From Zhengitettix transpicula (taxonomy: Eukaryota > Arthropoda > Insecta > Orthoptera > Tetrigidae), in contig CM073591.1 in the NCBI GenBank assembly GCA_037074705.1, forward strand, positions 129,339,032 through 129,403,031: a DNA stretch of 64,000 nt, read 5' to 3'. Each line of letters begins with the position of its first letter. Position 1 is the stretch's first letter. The position numbers and the translations under genes were made by a program. Shown here one piece after another: positions 34,549 to 46,073 of this stretch. The notes below the pieces were generated by a model, which worked only from the letters and a program-made list of their open reading frames with translations, did no database searches and was not told the origin of the DNA.

Positions 34549-35496
34549 ATCTGACATGTTTGTCAATTTTATTCTGAAAATAGGTCCTCGAGCGTGTTGT
34601 GGGGGGGGGGGGGGAGGAGATGTGATTCTAAAGTAGTGTTTGTTCGCAATTCGACATTTGTCTGATAGTTTTGTAATATTTATAATTGAAACAATTTTTT
34701 TAATCGTTTTACTTTACGCTGTGCCCTCTTCACTCTATTTTTTTTCACATTGGTATTTATATTTTCTTAAAAAACACACCCATCAACACCCAACCAACAC
34801 TACCAAAATCCATCAACAAATATAAAGATACTAGTTATATTCTAACTCCACGAAACAAGTTAGCGTTTTCTAAATTCATCTAAAAAAACTACTACATAAT
34901 AGTTGTAGAAATAACCAGTGTATTCTTCTCTTATTCGGGATAAAGTTGTATGACTTTTAAGGCATTATATTGTACGTAATCCTTTATGAACGTAGTCGAC
35001 GTTTACTGACAACTTTAGTGCATAATGTCGTATACACGCAACATAACTTTTAGTACCAGTCCAGAGGCATACGTTGGTTTCTAAGAGAGCTACTTTTGTG
35101 ATGCAGATATGAAACAACATGTACTTAAGTTAATGCAAAATTTCTGGCATCCGTGGACATGTTAAAACAAAACAGATTTTTCTACCCGCCGGACAACTTC
35201 AGAATATTTTATTATATGTTTTTTTTTCAAGAAAGAAAATTTAAGCGTCATTCTCAGAATATTATAATTGCACTAAAATAATAATTATCCAATTAATATG
35301 AATTATTGATAAATCAGACCTAATTATATTTATGTTGAATATGTGCAACTTCATGAGCCAAATTGTATTTAGACACGTTTGATATTTTTGGGCTATTTTT
35401 TTCGTATTGTATTCACAAAAATCCATCTTAATGTTTTAAAAAAAATACAAAAGAAATACAGTAAAGGGTTAATGTTTATTTGCTTATAGTGAAATG
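34549..35496. other. Spacer with a short poly-G run
   Basis: A run of about 15 G residues lies at 34600-34615. The rest is AT-rich. The plus-strand frame 34640-34825 has no motif. No feature is supported. Confidence 0.4.
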
Positions 35497-35858
35497 TAGG
35501 AAGTCGTATGAGATGGTCAGAAGGAGAAGGGAGAATGTGGAGGGGAGCACTGTCGTTAAAGGAAAAAATTCCTTGGTGGTAAGCTTGGGGTATCGTATTA
35601 TAATTTTTAAAAAATTTATTATATTCACACGAACGTCATATACACCTTGCACTTATCATTTTAAACTCTTACGGATGTTTTTTGAAGTACAAAATATCCT
35701 GAACTGAACACTATATATTTCCCTTGGCCGATGTTTTCAGAATAATTTTTAAACTACCAAGTTTCCGTAATAAAGGTTCACTTTACAGTGAGCTCCGGCC
35801 TCCCACAAAAACACCAGGTCAGTGGACGACTGCGCATCGTATTTTACGATTATTAGCT
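35497..35858 (+). repeat. R2 TIR repeat, copy 2
   Basis: It starts TAGGAAGTCGTATGAGATGG and runs through GTGGAGGGGAGCACTGTCGT, ATTATATTCACACGAACG, CAAAATATCCTGAAC, CCAAGTTTCCGTAATAAAGG and GTGAGCTCCGGCC, matching the copy at 46074. The right terminus is degraded (ATTAGCTATTTC). The frame 35480-35707 falls inside and has no domain. Confidence 0.75.
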
Positions 35859-35859
35859 A

Positions 35860-38820
35860 TTTCTCTCCATTTATTCTTGGCATTTGCTGTTTCTGAGTTA
35901 GTTCTCTTGGGTGACCGGCCCGAAGGTCTTTGCACTAAAACAGAACGGTAAATGCTGTTGTTCCTGTTTCTCCGATCAGTAGTGCGGCCTTCAGCTTAGG
36001 TGTGGCTCTTGGCTCTTATGCAACAACACAATTATAGGCGTTACAAATGCACGCACATACGTGCACAGTTCACAATTCTTTACGTAACAGTCAGCAAGTT
36101 CCTGCAGTTGCATGAATCAGCTGTGCAATAAGGTCCGCGAAACACGAGCAAGGTGTGCCACGACAAAATTCTGATTTGTGCAGACATATAGAAAAGATTT
36201 GTCTTCATGATGCTGCTATTTCCTCATTATTACTCCTTATTTCCTTCACAGGCTCTTTCTGTTGTGCTCGCTGAGGACGCGGGGCGTCCTCTACATGAGG
36301 TATACCGTTTTACAAGATTCTACTACACGTAAAAAATGTTGAGTTGGAATTCAGACTAATCCTCATAGTGGTCTCTTTACCCGTGGTGATTTCCAAGTGT
36401 TGATCCAAAATGTATTACAGATCGTTGTTCTAACACGGTTCTTTGCGTCAATTCTACCTTTTTCTGCATCGCCAAAGCAATTGTATAGATCTTCAGAGAC
36501 GTCCTTACGCTGCTATTGGAGTATAACGTAAAAGAGCATTCAATTAATTTACTTTCGCTAAAATAGTAATTATGTTGTACGTCAATGTGAGATACTTGAA
36601 ATATAGGAAAATATCAACATTATCTGGTGACGCATTAGTTACATAATTATATTCCGAAGAAGCTTACTTGACGGTATGCGCAGTAGCAAGCAAGAATTTT
36701 CTTTCCCCGTCCGCACAGGTCAATTACTCATTTACGTTGAAAACGTCAGTAAATGCTTGTTTGGAATGAAATAATTGAGGTTGACTTTATGTACTATTTT
36801 AAGCAATTTGTTCAGTGCACAATACAGATGCAAACGGCGAAAGTGGTCAAGTGTTGTTTAACCATGCTATAAAAATGGCGGTTGGCGTATTAAAATTATA
36901 AGAAACTTCTAACTCTGACGTTACTGGAGAAAAGACAGCAGCAGAATGTAAAACGCAAATATTTTAACCATCAATTAATTTTTTAAATGATGACCGAGGT
37001 CAACTACGTTTTGTAACAATAGTGTACTTGCGGCATCGTCGCTATTCATCGTTTCCCGTCACTCTACGCAGTATCAGCGAACGCCTGCCTTCCGAGCTGC
37101 GCCGGGCTATAGTTATCTAGTTTCATCATATCTGGAGGATTTTCGACCATTGGGTAGGTTTTTGGGTTAGGCAAATACTTATATTAATCATATTATATTA
37201 GCGAAATTTATGGACAAATTTTTTTTTTCGTAGTATTCGCCGAAGAATGTCCGTATGGAGCATTGGCTGGTAATCATTTAGATTTTCAAATTGATTTAAG
37301 TGCATATACAGCCATGCATAATATTTTTCACGCACTAAGTGAACGTCGGCATTCTTCTGAAGTTCTAGGATTCCTGTTATTCATATACGGTAATAAATAA
37401 TAATGTTATAAATATCAGCGTAACTTGTGATACAAATCCATTGAAAATATAAAAACAATAAAAATTAATTTGGAATATTCCCAATATTTGGTTAGCATTT
37501 GATTATTTTTAAATTCGGTAAGGGAAAAAGAAAACACTATTTTGGATATATGCAAACGATATTTTTTTTCCACTCAGTACTACCGTGATAGAGATTATAC
37601 GGCCAAAGATGAGAAGTTTTGCTTTGAGATGTGATCCACACTCGTCAGATGAGTGCACAGCTGTTTGACAGTTGACGTTATGCCACCGCAAACAGACCGC
37701 AGGATTCGCTAAGTTTCCTGAACTGTTAGACTTGTGAGATTGCGTACGTCAGTCAAACTTCACGCTCAGCAATCGCTTGACAATTACAAATTTCTCTTAA
37801 AAATAGCTTCAAAGTACATATGAAATTTATGTAAAATTCTGAATGATTTATGGATTCGATATTAAAAAACCATTTTTCCGAAACAAGCCTCAAATTTTAA
37901 CTGTCAACTCTGTGTTAAGCCGTGTTTATAAAAAAATAATATTTTGATGTATATCCTAGCGATTTCCGTTATTAAAGTGCATGTATAAAGAATAAATGTC
38001 GGAGTATTGTTTCATCAGTATAATTTTGTCTTAATGGCAAAACATTTATTTAATTAGCCATACTTGAACAAATGTCATTACACCCTTAGTAACGTTAAAG
38101 AATTATTATTACTATACAGTACGTTTAGTTACGTTGGACAGGGAAATTTGTGTTCCCGATTTTTTGTTATATTCATGTTAAGTTCTAATTATTATTAATT
38201 TAGCTTATGAAAATTATTTACTTATTTGAAGACTAATGGAATAAATATAACCAATCAAATAAAAATCATTCCTGCATTTTGTCAAACTTTCTAAAAGGTT
38301 TCACTCTGACCCATAGTTCGATTACAGATCTTATAATATTGTTGTTTTTTCAAATATTTCAAGATATTCGTATAGATAATACAATAATTTATATTAAATC
38401 AACAATTCAACGAATAATCCAGAAAAATTTATAAATTAATTAAACCAAATAATCAGTTCAAACGACGTTTCATCTACAATTTTGGGACTTCGTAAGGTAA
38501 ACAGGTAAGGTGCAGTTTTGAATATATGCATATATATTCTAAGTTATAAGAAGCATGAATTTAGAGCGTCCTATGACGGTCGTAGCCGATATGACTTATT
38601 GGCTGAATTGTTTATTGATTTATAAACTGATAATTGTCAGATTGTATTAAATTAAGTTGAAAAAATTTGCTACTCTGTTATAACGTCACTTTTGACACAG
38701 TTTTCGAAGATTTATGAGGAGATTCGTACGAAACGAAACATCAAGAACTATATGAATCGTCACGAAAATACCAAATTCCAACAAATATTTTAAAATATTG
38801 TCTCTATTAAATTTTCTCAT
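35860..38820. other. Spacer with one hammerhead-like motif
   Basis: No gene supported. Patches of moderate GC at 35930-36300 and 37010-37130 lack coding frames. On the minus strand near 38471-38500 ACGAAGTCCCAAAATTG is followed by GAAACG (38471-38466), a damaged member of the hammerhead-like group. 38594-38655 resembles 17510-17585. Confidence 0.4.
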
Positions 38821-38826
38821 ACCCTT

Positions 38827-38912
38827 TTTATTTAGGGTAACAGGCTACATGAGGGTAATCCACATAGTGGCAACTCCCCTTTAATAGCATAGGAAGGGAT
38901 TTGAAAGGGGGG
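38827..38912 (-). mobile_element. SL retroposon 3' fragment
   Basis: On the minus strand it reads CCCTTTCAAATCCCTTCCTA, GGGGAGTTGCCAC, GTGGATTACCCTCATGTAGC and CTGTTACCCTAAATA, the last 86 bp of the SL family. A severely 5'-truncated copy is what incomplete reverse transcription would give. Confidence 0.85.
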
Positions 38913-39384
38913 ATTTGTATACATACATTAATAAAGAATAGTAATAAAATAAGGACCATGGGAAAGCAGAGTTCAAATGTTTATTTTTCCTTAATTAAAA
39001 ATTAGCTTTCGACTTGGTCATATTCATTCTGTTTAAATCGTAAAAATAAAAAGTAATGAACAATAAATGTACAGTAGTCTAGTGTAATTATACCTAATGA
39101 TATTAATGACTTTTCGTCTTGTTTTTCATTATAAGTTCATTCCTTATATATCTCACAATTAAACGTATAATCTGATTTTTAATTAAGGAACAAAAAACAA
39201 TCAGAAACTGTTTTCGCAATTAAGTATAATAAACATTTAAATCTAAATCATAATGAATATTATTTTGTGTTACTTTAAAAATGAATTATGATTTTTGTAT
39301 GTTCAAATATACAGTATTATTGGAAAACGTTGACAACTTTGAATATACTAATTAGTTTAGACTTTTCAGTTCGTCACCTGGTTT

Positions 39385-39530
39385 GTGCTGTGTGTCTTTG
39401 TTACGGCTCTTGCGCTTTTTTTAATCACATGAAGAAGGCGACAAAGATTACAGAAACGTTGTATGATATTCAATTTAGTACTTATTTTTGTCTGTTATTT
39501 GGCTATGGTATATTTTTAATACAAACGTTT
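39385..39530 (+). repeat. HP1 repeat, single-arm copy
   Basis: It matches the right arm of the 43361-43625 hairpin: TGTGTGTCTTTG, GCTCTTGCG, TTTTAATCACATGAAGAAGG, GAAACGTTGT (39453-39462) and TTTGTCTGTTATTTGGCTAT. No partner arm is present upstream. ATGAAGA replaces CTGAAGA. The 97-codon frame 39288-39581 overlaps it and is not a gene. Confidence 0.65.
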
Positions 39531-40895
39531 TATAATATACAATTTCAACTTTGTACATATTTGAATTTTTTAGAGGAATGATCTAAATCTATTCGTATCA
39601 GTGTATCCTGTGGAATATTATTGAGTCATGGTACTGTAATCCTACTTATTATTCTAAATTATTAACCTTTTGAGATGCATAATGGCGAAAGGTCCTTGCA
39701 GTGTAATTATTCTGAATACTACTCATTGCCCGTACCTTGCTACAAATCCCACACTGTTGGTACTTTATTTTCATTGTCTCTCACCTATCTCATTAATCGA
39801 GAGCTGCTGCTCAGGTGTTGTTTCATACAGATGATATCCCTCTATCAGCATCCTAATCATCATCTTCCTAAAACTATCCAATCCTTCGTATTTTTTCAAA
39901 TTTCCGAGTCCGAAAAACTATAGAAATCTCTCATGTTCCAGATATCGAGCGTCAAGTACAATATAAAATTATTGCAATTGATCGCAATTAACATTTGAAT
40001 TACTCACAGTACCCCGGAATTTAATTTATGCCCTTTCTATTTTGTTACTGTTTCAGAAGCATTGTCGACTGAGACCCAACGACCTCTGACGAAATAATCG
40101 TTAGAAACTAATTAATGACTTTGTTGTAATACAAGATATATATGTAACGATCTAATAACAGATATTTTTTAAATTTAAAAAAAAATATTTAACAGCGCTA
40201 CGTTTTGGTAATTAGTTGTGCCATCTTCAGGCTGTGGTCAAATTGAAAATTTTGTCATGGTATTATAAAAGTTTCCTCTGTCTAGTATTAAAGATGATGA
40301 TAACTAGAGTGAGGAAAAAGTGATGAAGCGTAGAGATGTTAAACAATTTTGTACTAACATTTTTTTTTCAATTTAAATAAATGATGAGATTAAAAAAAAT
40401 ATCAGCGTGTGTGTTTGTAAGAGAGGGTGACAAAGAAGTAAATAATTTCTGTATCAATTCCGTAGAAACGTGAAGGTAGTACCAGCCACCTAGTGGAAGA
40501 ACATGTCAGTTTTTACTTTCTTCTGTTAGGAACGGAAAGGTCACCGACTGACCGCATTGCAAATTGTCATTAAGATAATCCACAGGTTGCCTTCAGAATG
40601 ACACCAGTGGCCATTATCCCGTAAACAGGTCACCTGGCCATCAACAAACATGACGAGGCAAGAAACCTGCGGTGTAGTTTCCCAACTCCGACGAGCGGTG
40701 AAAACTTTTGCAATGAACTTGCCACTATAATTAAAAGTATAACTGTAATTTTATTATTAAGATTGAACGTTGACATTAATCCGTATTAGAGTAGAGCAGG
40801 CAAATGTATAACAAACTAATGTTAAACTTTAATTTATAATTGTATTGCACTTCCATGCTTCAATTATTGTTGTTCTGTGTTGTATGGTGTAACTA
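39531..40895. other. Spacer with a minus-strand hammerhead-like motif
   Basis: On the minus strand CTGAAGA (40230-40224), a TGG/CCA stem, then AAAACG (40206-40201) with the flank ATGGCACAACTAATT. This wording is typical of PLE terminal repeats. The frame 39675-39923 has no motif. Nothing else is supported. Confidence 0.45.
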
Positions 40896-42151
40896 CGAGG
40901 GCGGACTGAAAAGTTTCCGACCCAACAATGATAGAAGATATTTTATTTTATTTTTCAACATAGTTTCCTTGCAACTCCACACACTTTTCCCAGCGATGCT
41001 CCCATCTCTGTAACCCGTCCAAAAACTACTCCGCGTGTTTCTCTGCAAAATAATTGTTCACGAAGGTGATTGCCTCTTCATTTGACGAAAATCTCTGTCC
41101 TCCGAGCACAATTTTTATTTGAGGGAACAAGAAGTCACTTGGGGTTAGATCTGGTGAGTAAGGCGGGATGGTCAAGCAGTTCAAACCGTAATTCGTGGAT
41201 TTTCGCCATGGCAACCGCTGAGGAGTGAGACGGTGCGTTGTCTCGGTGAAACAGGATTTCCTTTTTCTGCAAATGTGGCCGTTTTTCCGCAAGTTCTGCC
41301 TTCAGCTTGTCAAGTGATGATGCGTAGTATGCTCCTGTTATTTTTTTTCCTTTTTGAAGATAATCGATTAAAAAAACTCCATGACTATCCCAAAAAACAG
41401 TCGCCATCACTTTCACAGCCGAAAAAACAGTTTTTGCTTATTTTGGAGCCGGTTCCCCCTTTGCAGTCCACTGTTTCGACTGTATTTTTGTTTCGGGCGT
41501 ATAATGATGTATCCAAGTTTCATCTACAGTAATTAATCAGCGCCAAAACTAGGATCTATTGTGCCTAAACTTCGCAAAAGAGCGTTGGAAATGTTCATTC
41601 GAACACGTTTTTGGTCTAACGTGAGAAAACGCGGCACCCAACGCGGACAGCTTTCTCATGTCTAAATGTTGATTTAATATGTGACAAACACGTTCTTTTG
41701 ACATGTTCATGACCTCTGCTATCTCTCTCACTTTAATTTGGCGGTCGTGTGGCACAATTTGGTGAACTTTGGCCATGTTTTCGTCGGTAGTTGCAGTTTT
41801 TGGACGTTACCAACGTTCATCGTCTTACGGCCACGTTTAAATACAGCTGTCCAAAATTTCACTGTGGTAAATGATGGTGCAGTGTCCCCACACACAGAAT
41901 CCAACTCATCTTTTATTTGTGTAGGCGTATTCTCTTTCAAAAACAATTATTTAATAACAGCTCGATACTCGATTTTCTCCATTTGCACAAAAACACTCAC
42001 ATCAACTCACTGTTACATAACAACTGCGCGACCAAAATGGCTGAAACTTTGGTGATTAACTGTCAACAGATGAACAACGAAATTGACTAGCTTTTATTTA
42101 CTAGTGCTGCCATCTTCAAGTTGAGGTCTGAAACTTATCAGACCACCCTCG
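40896..42151 (-). mobile_element. mariner-family transposon M3 (1256 bp)
   Basis: The ends CGAGGGCGGACTGAAAAGTT and the complement of AACTTATCAGACCACCCTCG form inverted repeats of the CGAGGGxGGxCTGAxAAGTTT type, bounded by TA at 40894-40895 and 42152-42153. Nearly full length, with a transposase remnant at 40948-41982. Termini and protein differ clearly from M1/M2. Confidence 0.95.
40948..41982 (-). pseudogene. mariner transposase remnant, M3
   Basis: The reading path from ATG (41982) to the stop TAA (40950-40948) spans 1035 nt, close to the roughly 345-codon family length. It starts MEKIEYRAVIK, then an in-frame stop, then LFLKENTPTQIKDELDS. Next come the helix-turn-helix IKVREIAEVMNMSKERVCHI, the first Asp in TVDETWIHHYTPET (41524-41522), the second in FHRDNAPSH (41242-41240), the third in TPSDFL (41136-41134), and an end of LQRWEHRWEKCVEL. 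There are at least four in-frame stops and a one-base shift between the second and third Asp. All three catalytic Asp codons remain. It resembles the mellifera/irritans side of the family; the subfamily is inferred from wording only. Confidence 0.95.
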
Positions 42152-42153
42152 TA

Positions 42154-43360
42154 ATAAATTCATTGACGGACTTAAAAAGTTGCATAGCACAGTGTTAAGA
42201 ATTATTTCATGTAAGAATAAAACATTTAGTGTAACAGATATGTTAAGAGAAATGACTTGGATGTGTTTCAGTGATTTTGTCAAGTTTAATACTATGATAT
42301 TTTTTATATAAATGTGAAAAACAATTTATTGCAGTCCTCTTACAATAATAAGAGCTTATACGTATTATAGGAACCCGTTCAATGTTAGAAGTGAAATATA
42401 ATTAGATTCAACTGGGGCTAGGTTTGTTTTAAAACAAAACAGTATATTTATTAAAGGAAATTTAACCAGTTTCCAATACAAATTAGGCAATGTTATTCTA
42501 TTAATAAATTTAAGAATAGTTTATTCAAACACCTAAATTACGAAATGTAAATTTGTGAAAGAAATGAATAATGTAGAACTGAATAGCATTTTTTTGCTAA
42601 ATAAATTCCTTATTATTAAAACTTGAGTAACATAATGCCTTTTATCGATGGTCTTATGAAGTATTAAAATAAGTAATTGAAATTGTTACGGTCTATGGTC
42701 TATTATTTATAAGAGTGATTCCCAAACAACGCGCCACGACGCCCGGGGGCGTGTTACACAGGCGCCGCGAAAATATTCAAGTGAGTCCTAATGGTTTTTT
42801 TTTATCAAGAAGGAACGTGTAATAGTATAGCAGTAAGTAAAAAATTTGAACGGATTTGTGATGTAAAAATTTCAAATTTTGGAGAAAACAGAAAAAAATG
42901 TATTGAGGTGATTGCGAGTAGGAGTATTGGATTTTGTTTAATGTATTGTTTGTGAGTTTATTAAAAAATGAAGGGTACTTATTTGAAATTACAATTTGAT
43001 GGATATTTATATATAGGTCTGCAGACCATAGCTTTCTTTTGATTATGAGGATTATAAAAAATAAAATTGATTTCACGTCCAGAGTATGTAGGTTTTGGAG
43101 AGAATCTTCTGTTTTTCGTTATAACCACTAAAATTTTAAAAATAAGATTTAATAAAACCTTTTTTTTACACTTTACTGGCGAATTGATCTGAAATAATTT
43201 TGATTATTAAATTGCTGAAAATATTTGTACCGTATTCAAGGTTTTGCTAATTTTTTAGATAGAACATTTTTCTGTTTTTTTCTTACAGCAAATTGTAATT
43301 CGTGTCTAATCTCAGTTATATTAAATAACGATATAAAATTGATTAATTGAATTAAAATAA
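42154..43360. other. AT-rich spacer with one GC-rich word
   Basis: At 42716-42775 a patch beginning TGATTCCCAAACAACGCGCC and including GCCCGGGGGCGTG stands out; its start resembles hAT-type termini, but no partner end was found. The frame 42777-43076 minus is a chance AT-rich frame. Confidence 0.35.
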
Positions 43361-43625
43361 TTAGATAAAATAGCCAAATGACAGACAAAATGATGTTATG
43401 ACATAAATACCACACAACGTTCCTGGAAACTTTGTTCCTTTCGTAAGGTGATTAAAAACACAAGAGCAGTGACTGACACAACTGCACAATGTGTGGTTGT
43501 GTCACTCACTGCTCTTGTGTTTTTAATCACCTGACGAAAGGAACAAAGTTTCTAGAAACTTTGTGAGGTATTTATGTCATAACTTCATTTTGTCTGTCAT
43601 TTGGCTATTTTATCTAATTATAATT
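43361..43625. repeat. HP1 hairpin repeat, copy with about 125-bp arms
   Basis: The left arm (from ATAATTAGATAAAATAGCC) and right arm (to GGCTATTTTATCTAATTAT) are near-perfect reverse complements around a short loop TGCACAATGTG. The plus strand of the right arm carries CTGACGA (43531-43537), a partly wobble GGAA/TTTC stem and GAAAC (43555-43559). The left arm carries the same on the minus strand with small changes. The whole would form one of the strongest hairpins in the window. Confidence 0.9.
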
Positions 43626-44131
43626 ATTTAAAACAGACGTATTATATTTTCATTTTAATTGTAATAAATTTCACTAATCTTCAAAATTAAATTTTGTTTA
43701 CATATTTATTTTAAAAATTATTATTAATTCTGTGTGTGTTCAATTTAAGACCGGGATGAGTACTGCGGTTTTTGTTTGCAAGCTGTCGACATGTTGCATT
43801 TCAATTTTTAGTTCTTTTATATTTTGCTTACCTTTACAATGTACAAGTATTGTGTAATTAATTACGCAGATTTGATGTGAATGACTTTCTTTTAGTGATA
43901 TTGATTTGGTTTCTGAGCACTTATAATATTTCGATATATTTTCTGCTTTCTGTATGTGTGTTTTAACCTTCTCCAGGGAATCCAAATACTCCCGTTAAGG
44001 TTCAGTTTGCTGATCAGCTTTTGGGAACTTAAACTGTTTATTATGTTGTTAGGAATCCTGTGAATTCTGCATGCCATTTGTGTTACTGAAGATTTAGCTT
44101 TGGAATAGGCTGAAATAGACTGGGTACTCAC
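43626..44131. other. AT-rich stretch downstream of the putative exon
   Basis: It would be intron for the minus-strand exon at 44132-44278. Two overlapping minus frames (43740-43985, 43892-44131) encode Lys/Ser/Ile-rich peptides I could not assign; a decayed retroelement is possible. Confidence 0.3.
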
Positions 44132-44278
44132 AAGGTCCCTCTGAGAGCGTTGAGCGTGTAGTCAAAGGCACTCGTCCTTCCGGGGCCCTCGAGGAGTAGA
44201 GCGCACTCGCTTTCCTGCTGAGCGCGCGTCGTTCCAACCAGAAGCACCAACGACAGTAGTACCCAGGGCGGCCTGCTC
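44132..44278 (-). CDS. Putative host-gene exon with signal peptide
   Basis: This 147-bp minus-strand exon starts after an acceptor (TGTCTGTCTGTGATTCAG before 44278) and ends at a strong donor (ACCTT before GTGAGTACC, exon end 44132). It holds 1 + 144 + 2 nt. The frame reads SRPPWVLLSLVLLVGTTRA, a basic then hydrophobic run ending in a T-R-A cleavage site, then QQESECALLLEGPGRTSAFD and YTLNALRGT. This is a textbook secretory signal followed by a mature start with one Cys. Codon third positions are G/C-rich, unlike the flanks. The start ATG must be in an upstream exon, since TGA precedes the acceptor in frame. A candidate ATG lies near 44488 or 44461 and could join through a weak donor in phase, but that is speculative. 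I do not recognise the protein. The longer 126-codon frame over this region is in the wrong frame. Confidence 0.6.
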
Positions 44279-44939
44279 CTGAATCACAGACAGACAACAC
44301 AATCAATATACTGCGAGTAGTACCAATATCTGATGAGATTACAGAGATATTTGGGTGGGTATAGGAAGGCGGGGCAGCGAACTGTTGGGGAAGGTCAGTA
44401 GTACTACGGCAAGGTCGGCGAGCCAGTGACCTTGATCGCGGAAACCGGCCGGAAACGCATCGCCACAACCTCAAACTCTCTACTCATATCAGCTTTCTCT
44501 TGTGCACGGAAGTTCGCATTTTTGCTAGGCATCTGCACAGTTTCATATTACTGATGACTATTAGGCCAAAGAGTTGGGACCACAGCCTGTCGTACTACAC
44601 CCGCAAGGATGAAAATACTATTGCAAAAAAAAATACGAGTCAACAAATTTACTCTTCATAGTATTTAACGCAATACGACAATATCATCAGATATGACACA
44701 AATGACTCAATTTTAGAATTTTTTTACCGCATGAAAAACGTATTAATATCACTTACGTATGAGCGTGAGTATGATTAATCAACTTTTTCGATGACTGCTA
44801 TAAGGAAATGTTATTCAACTGCATTTATTTCGGTTTTTACGAGTATGTACGCCCTTTCCAAACCGCAACCAAGATTGAAACTAGTCAAAATAAATAGCAA
44901 AACTAAAAATATAAATTTAATTTGACAATAGTTTATTAT
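44279..44939. other. Region upstream of the putative exon
   Basis: 44330-44480 is GC-richer than the surroundings and could be the first exon or promoter-proximal part of the same minus-strand gene. Beyond 44500 it is AT-rich without recognised features up to the TSD at 44927-44939. Confidence 0.3.
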
Positions 44940-45078
44940 AATATTAAAATAAAAGTATGGCCAAAAAAACAGTCAATAAAGTAAAAATAACCTCAAAACT
45001 TTTCCTCCAGCTGCCTGTGGACTTTATCTAGAGAACAAAATGTAACTGGATAAAGTTAACACAACCCGCGTATTTGTC

Positions 45079-45208
45079 TTGACTTATTTATGAAATGATT
45101 AATATCAGAAAAAATCAGGTTAATACCCTTAATGTCCAGAACGTAACTTAATGAGTAAGTTCTCTCTTTATTTCTATGTATTTGGGTCTACAAATACGCG
45201 GCTTCGTG
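45079..45208 (+). repeat. 130-bp direct duplication, left copy
   Basis: 45079-45208 and 45752-45881 are about 93% identical (both from TTGACT to CGTG), offset by 673 bp. They lie inside the PLE-type element and bracket SL copy 6. Confidence 0.9.
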
Positions 45209-45230
45209 TTATTTTTTTTTTATTTTTTGA

Positions 45231-45745
45231 ATCAGATCCGAACCTTGTAGAAGAGATACGAAGGGGCTACCTTTGGGGATGCCTTTTCCTCTCAGTTTTT
45301 GAACTAAGGTTCTCACAAGCCGAGGCACCTCGGCCTGTATTGAGAGGTGTATGTTCCGGGGTCACAGACCTTGGGCATACGGTAAGAGTTGTCCGCTATT
45401 CCCATTGGAATAGTCAGCCAGCTGCCTCCTAAACTGGTCGAGGCACGGAGAAGGGAATGCTGCGTCGTCACAGCAAACTCCTCTCCCGCTATCGGAAGGG
45501 CGTGGGACATGTACCCAATGCCCGACCTACCTGATGCAGGTTTTCCTGAAGTTTTCCCTGCATTACTTTTAGGCGAATGCCGGGTAGGATTCTTAAAATA
45601 TAGCCCGGGGGCCCTAGTAACCCTTGGCTACCTTCCTCTACCCTTCCGCATCCCCCCTTTCAAATCCCTTCCTATGCTATTAAAGGGGAGTTGCCCAAAG
45701 TGGATTACCCTCATGTAGCCTGTTGCCCTAAAAAATATATATATA
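45231..45745 (+). mobile_element. SL retroposon copy 6, full length
   Basis: 515 bp with the 5' head (CAGATCCGAACCTTGTAG, GAGATACGAAGG) and the complete 3' end (CTCATGTAGCCTGTTGCCCT then A6 and a (TA)n tail). The TSD TATTTTTTGA lies at 45221-45230 and 45746-45755. It inserted in a T-rich junction between two 130-bp direct repeats. The frames 45151-45718 are repeat by-products; the minus-strand frame 45313-45510 matches those of copies 4 and 5. Confidence 0.9.
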
Positions 45746-45751
45746 TATTTT

Positions 45752-45881
45752 TTGACTAATTTATGAAATGATTATTATCAGAAAAAATCAGGTTAATACC
45801 CTTTATGTCCAAAACGTAACTTAATGAGTAAGTTCTCTCTTTATTTCTATGTCTTTGTGTCTACAAATACGCGGGTACGTG
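45752..45881 (+). repeat. 130-bp direct duplication, right copy
   Basis: Partner of 45079-45208. Its start overlaps the SL target duplication by a few bases. Confidence 0.9.
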
Positions 45882-46073
45882 GGAACCTCATCCAGTTTTC
45901 ATTTTGTTGACTTGATAAGGTCCACCGATTAGTGGAGGAAACGTTGTGAGGTTGTTTTTACTTTATTGTCTGTTTTTGCCATACTTTTATTTTAATATTG
46001 TAAATATTTCAGACAGTTAATTTATGTAATAGTTTATTATTATTTCAGAAATTTGCAGTATAGGCCGTAAGAC

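Larger units (their letters stand above)
44940..46027. mobile_element. PLE-type inverted-repeat element with nested SL
   Basis: The inverted repeats 44940-45076 and 45871-45999 share AATATTAAAATAAAAGTATGG, CAATAAAGTAAAAA, AACCTC and CGCGTATTTGT. The right one contains a hammerhead-like core: TTGATAAGG, a perfect 5-bp stem TCCAC/GTGGA (45921-45925, 45932-45936), then GAAACG (45938-45943). A 13-bp TSD AATAGTTTATTAT brackets the element (44927-44939 and 46028-46040), leaving a 28-bp tail beyond the right repeat. PLE copies are known for such tails. The interior has a 130-bp tandem duplication and an SL copy but no coding sequence. Confidence 0.8.

Noticed and set aside
34600..34615. G-quadruplex or telomere-related signal
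   Set aside because: A single uninterrupted G run without repeated G tracts; more likely slippage or an assembly weak point.
44094..44474. 126-codon minus-strand protein
   Set aside because: It is in the wrong frame relative to the well-supported signal-peptide exon and reads through its splice sites.
25494..45510. Recurring 65-70 codon minus-strand protein in SL copies (25494, 28529, 45313)
   Set aside because: It appears only within the retroposon, shifts frame between copies and lacks any domain; it is antisense reading of a repeat.
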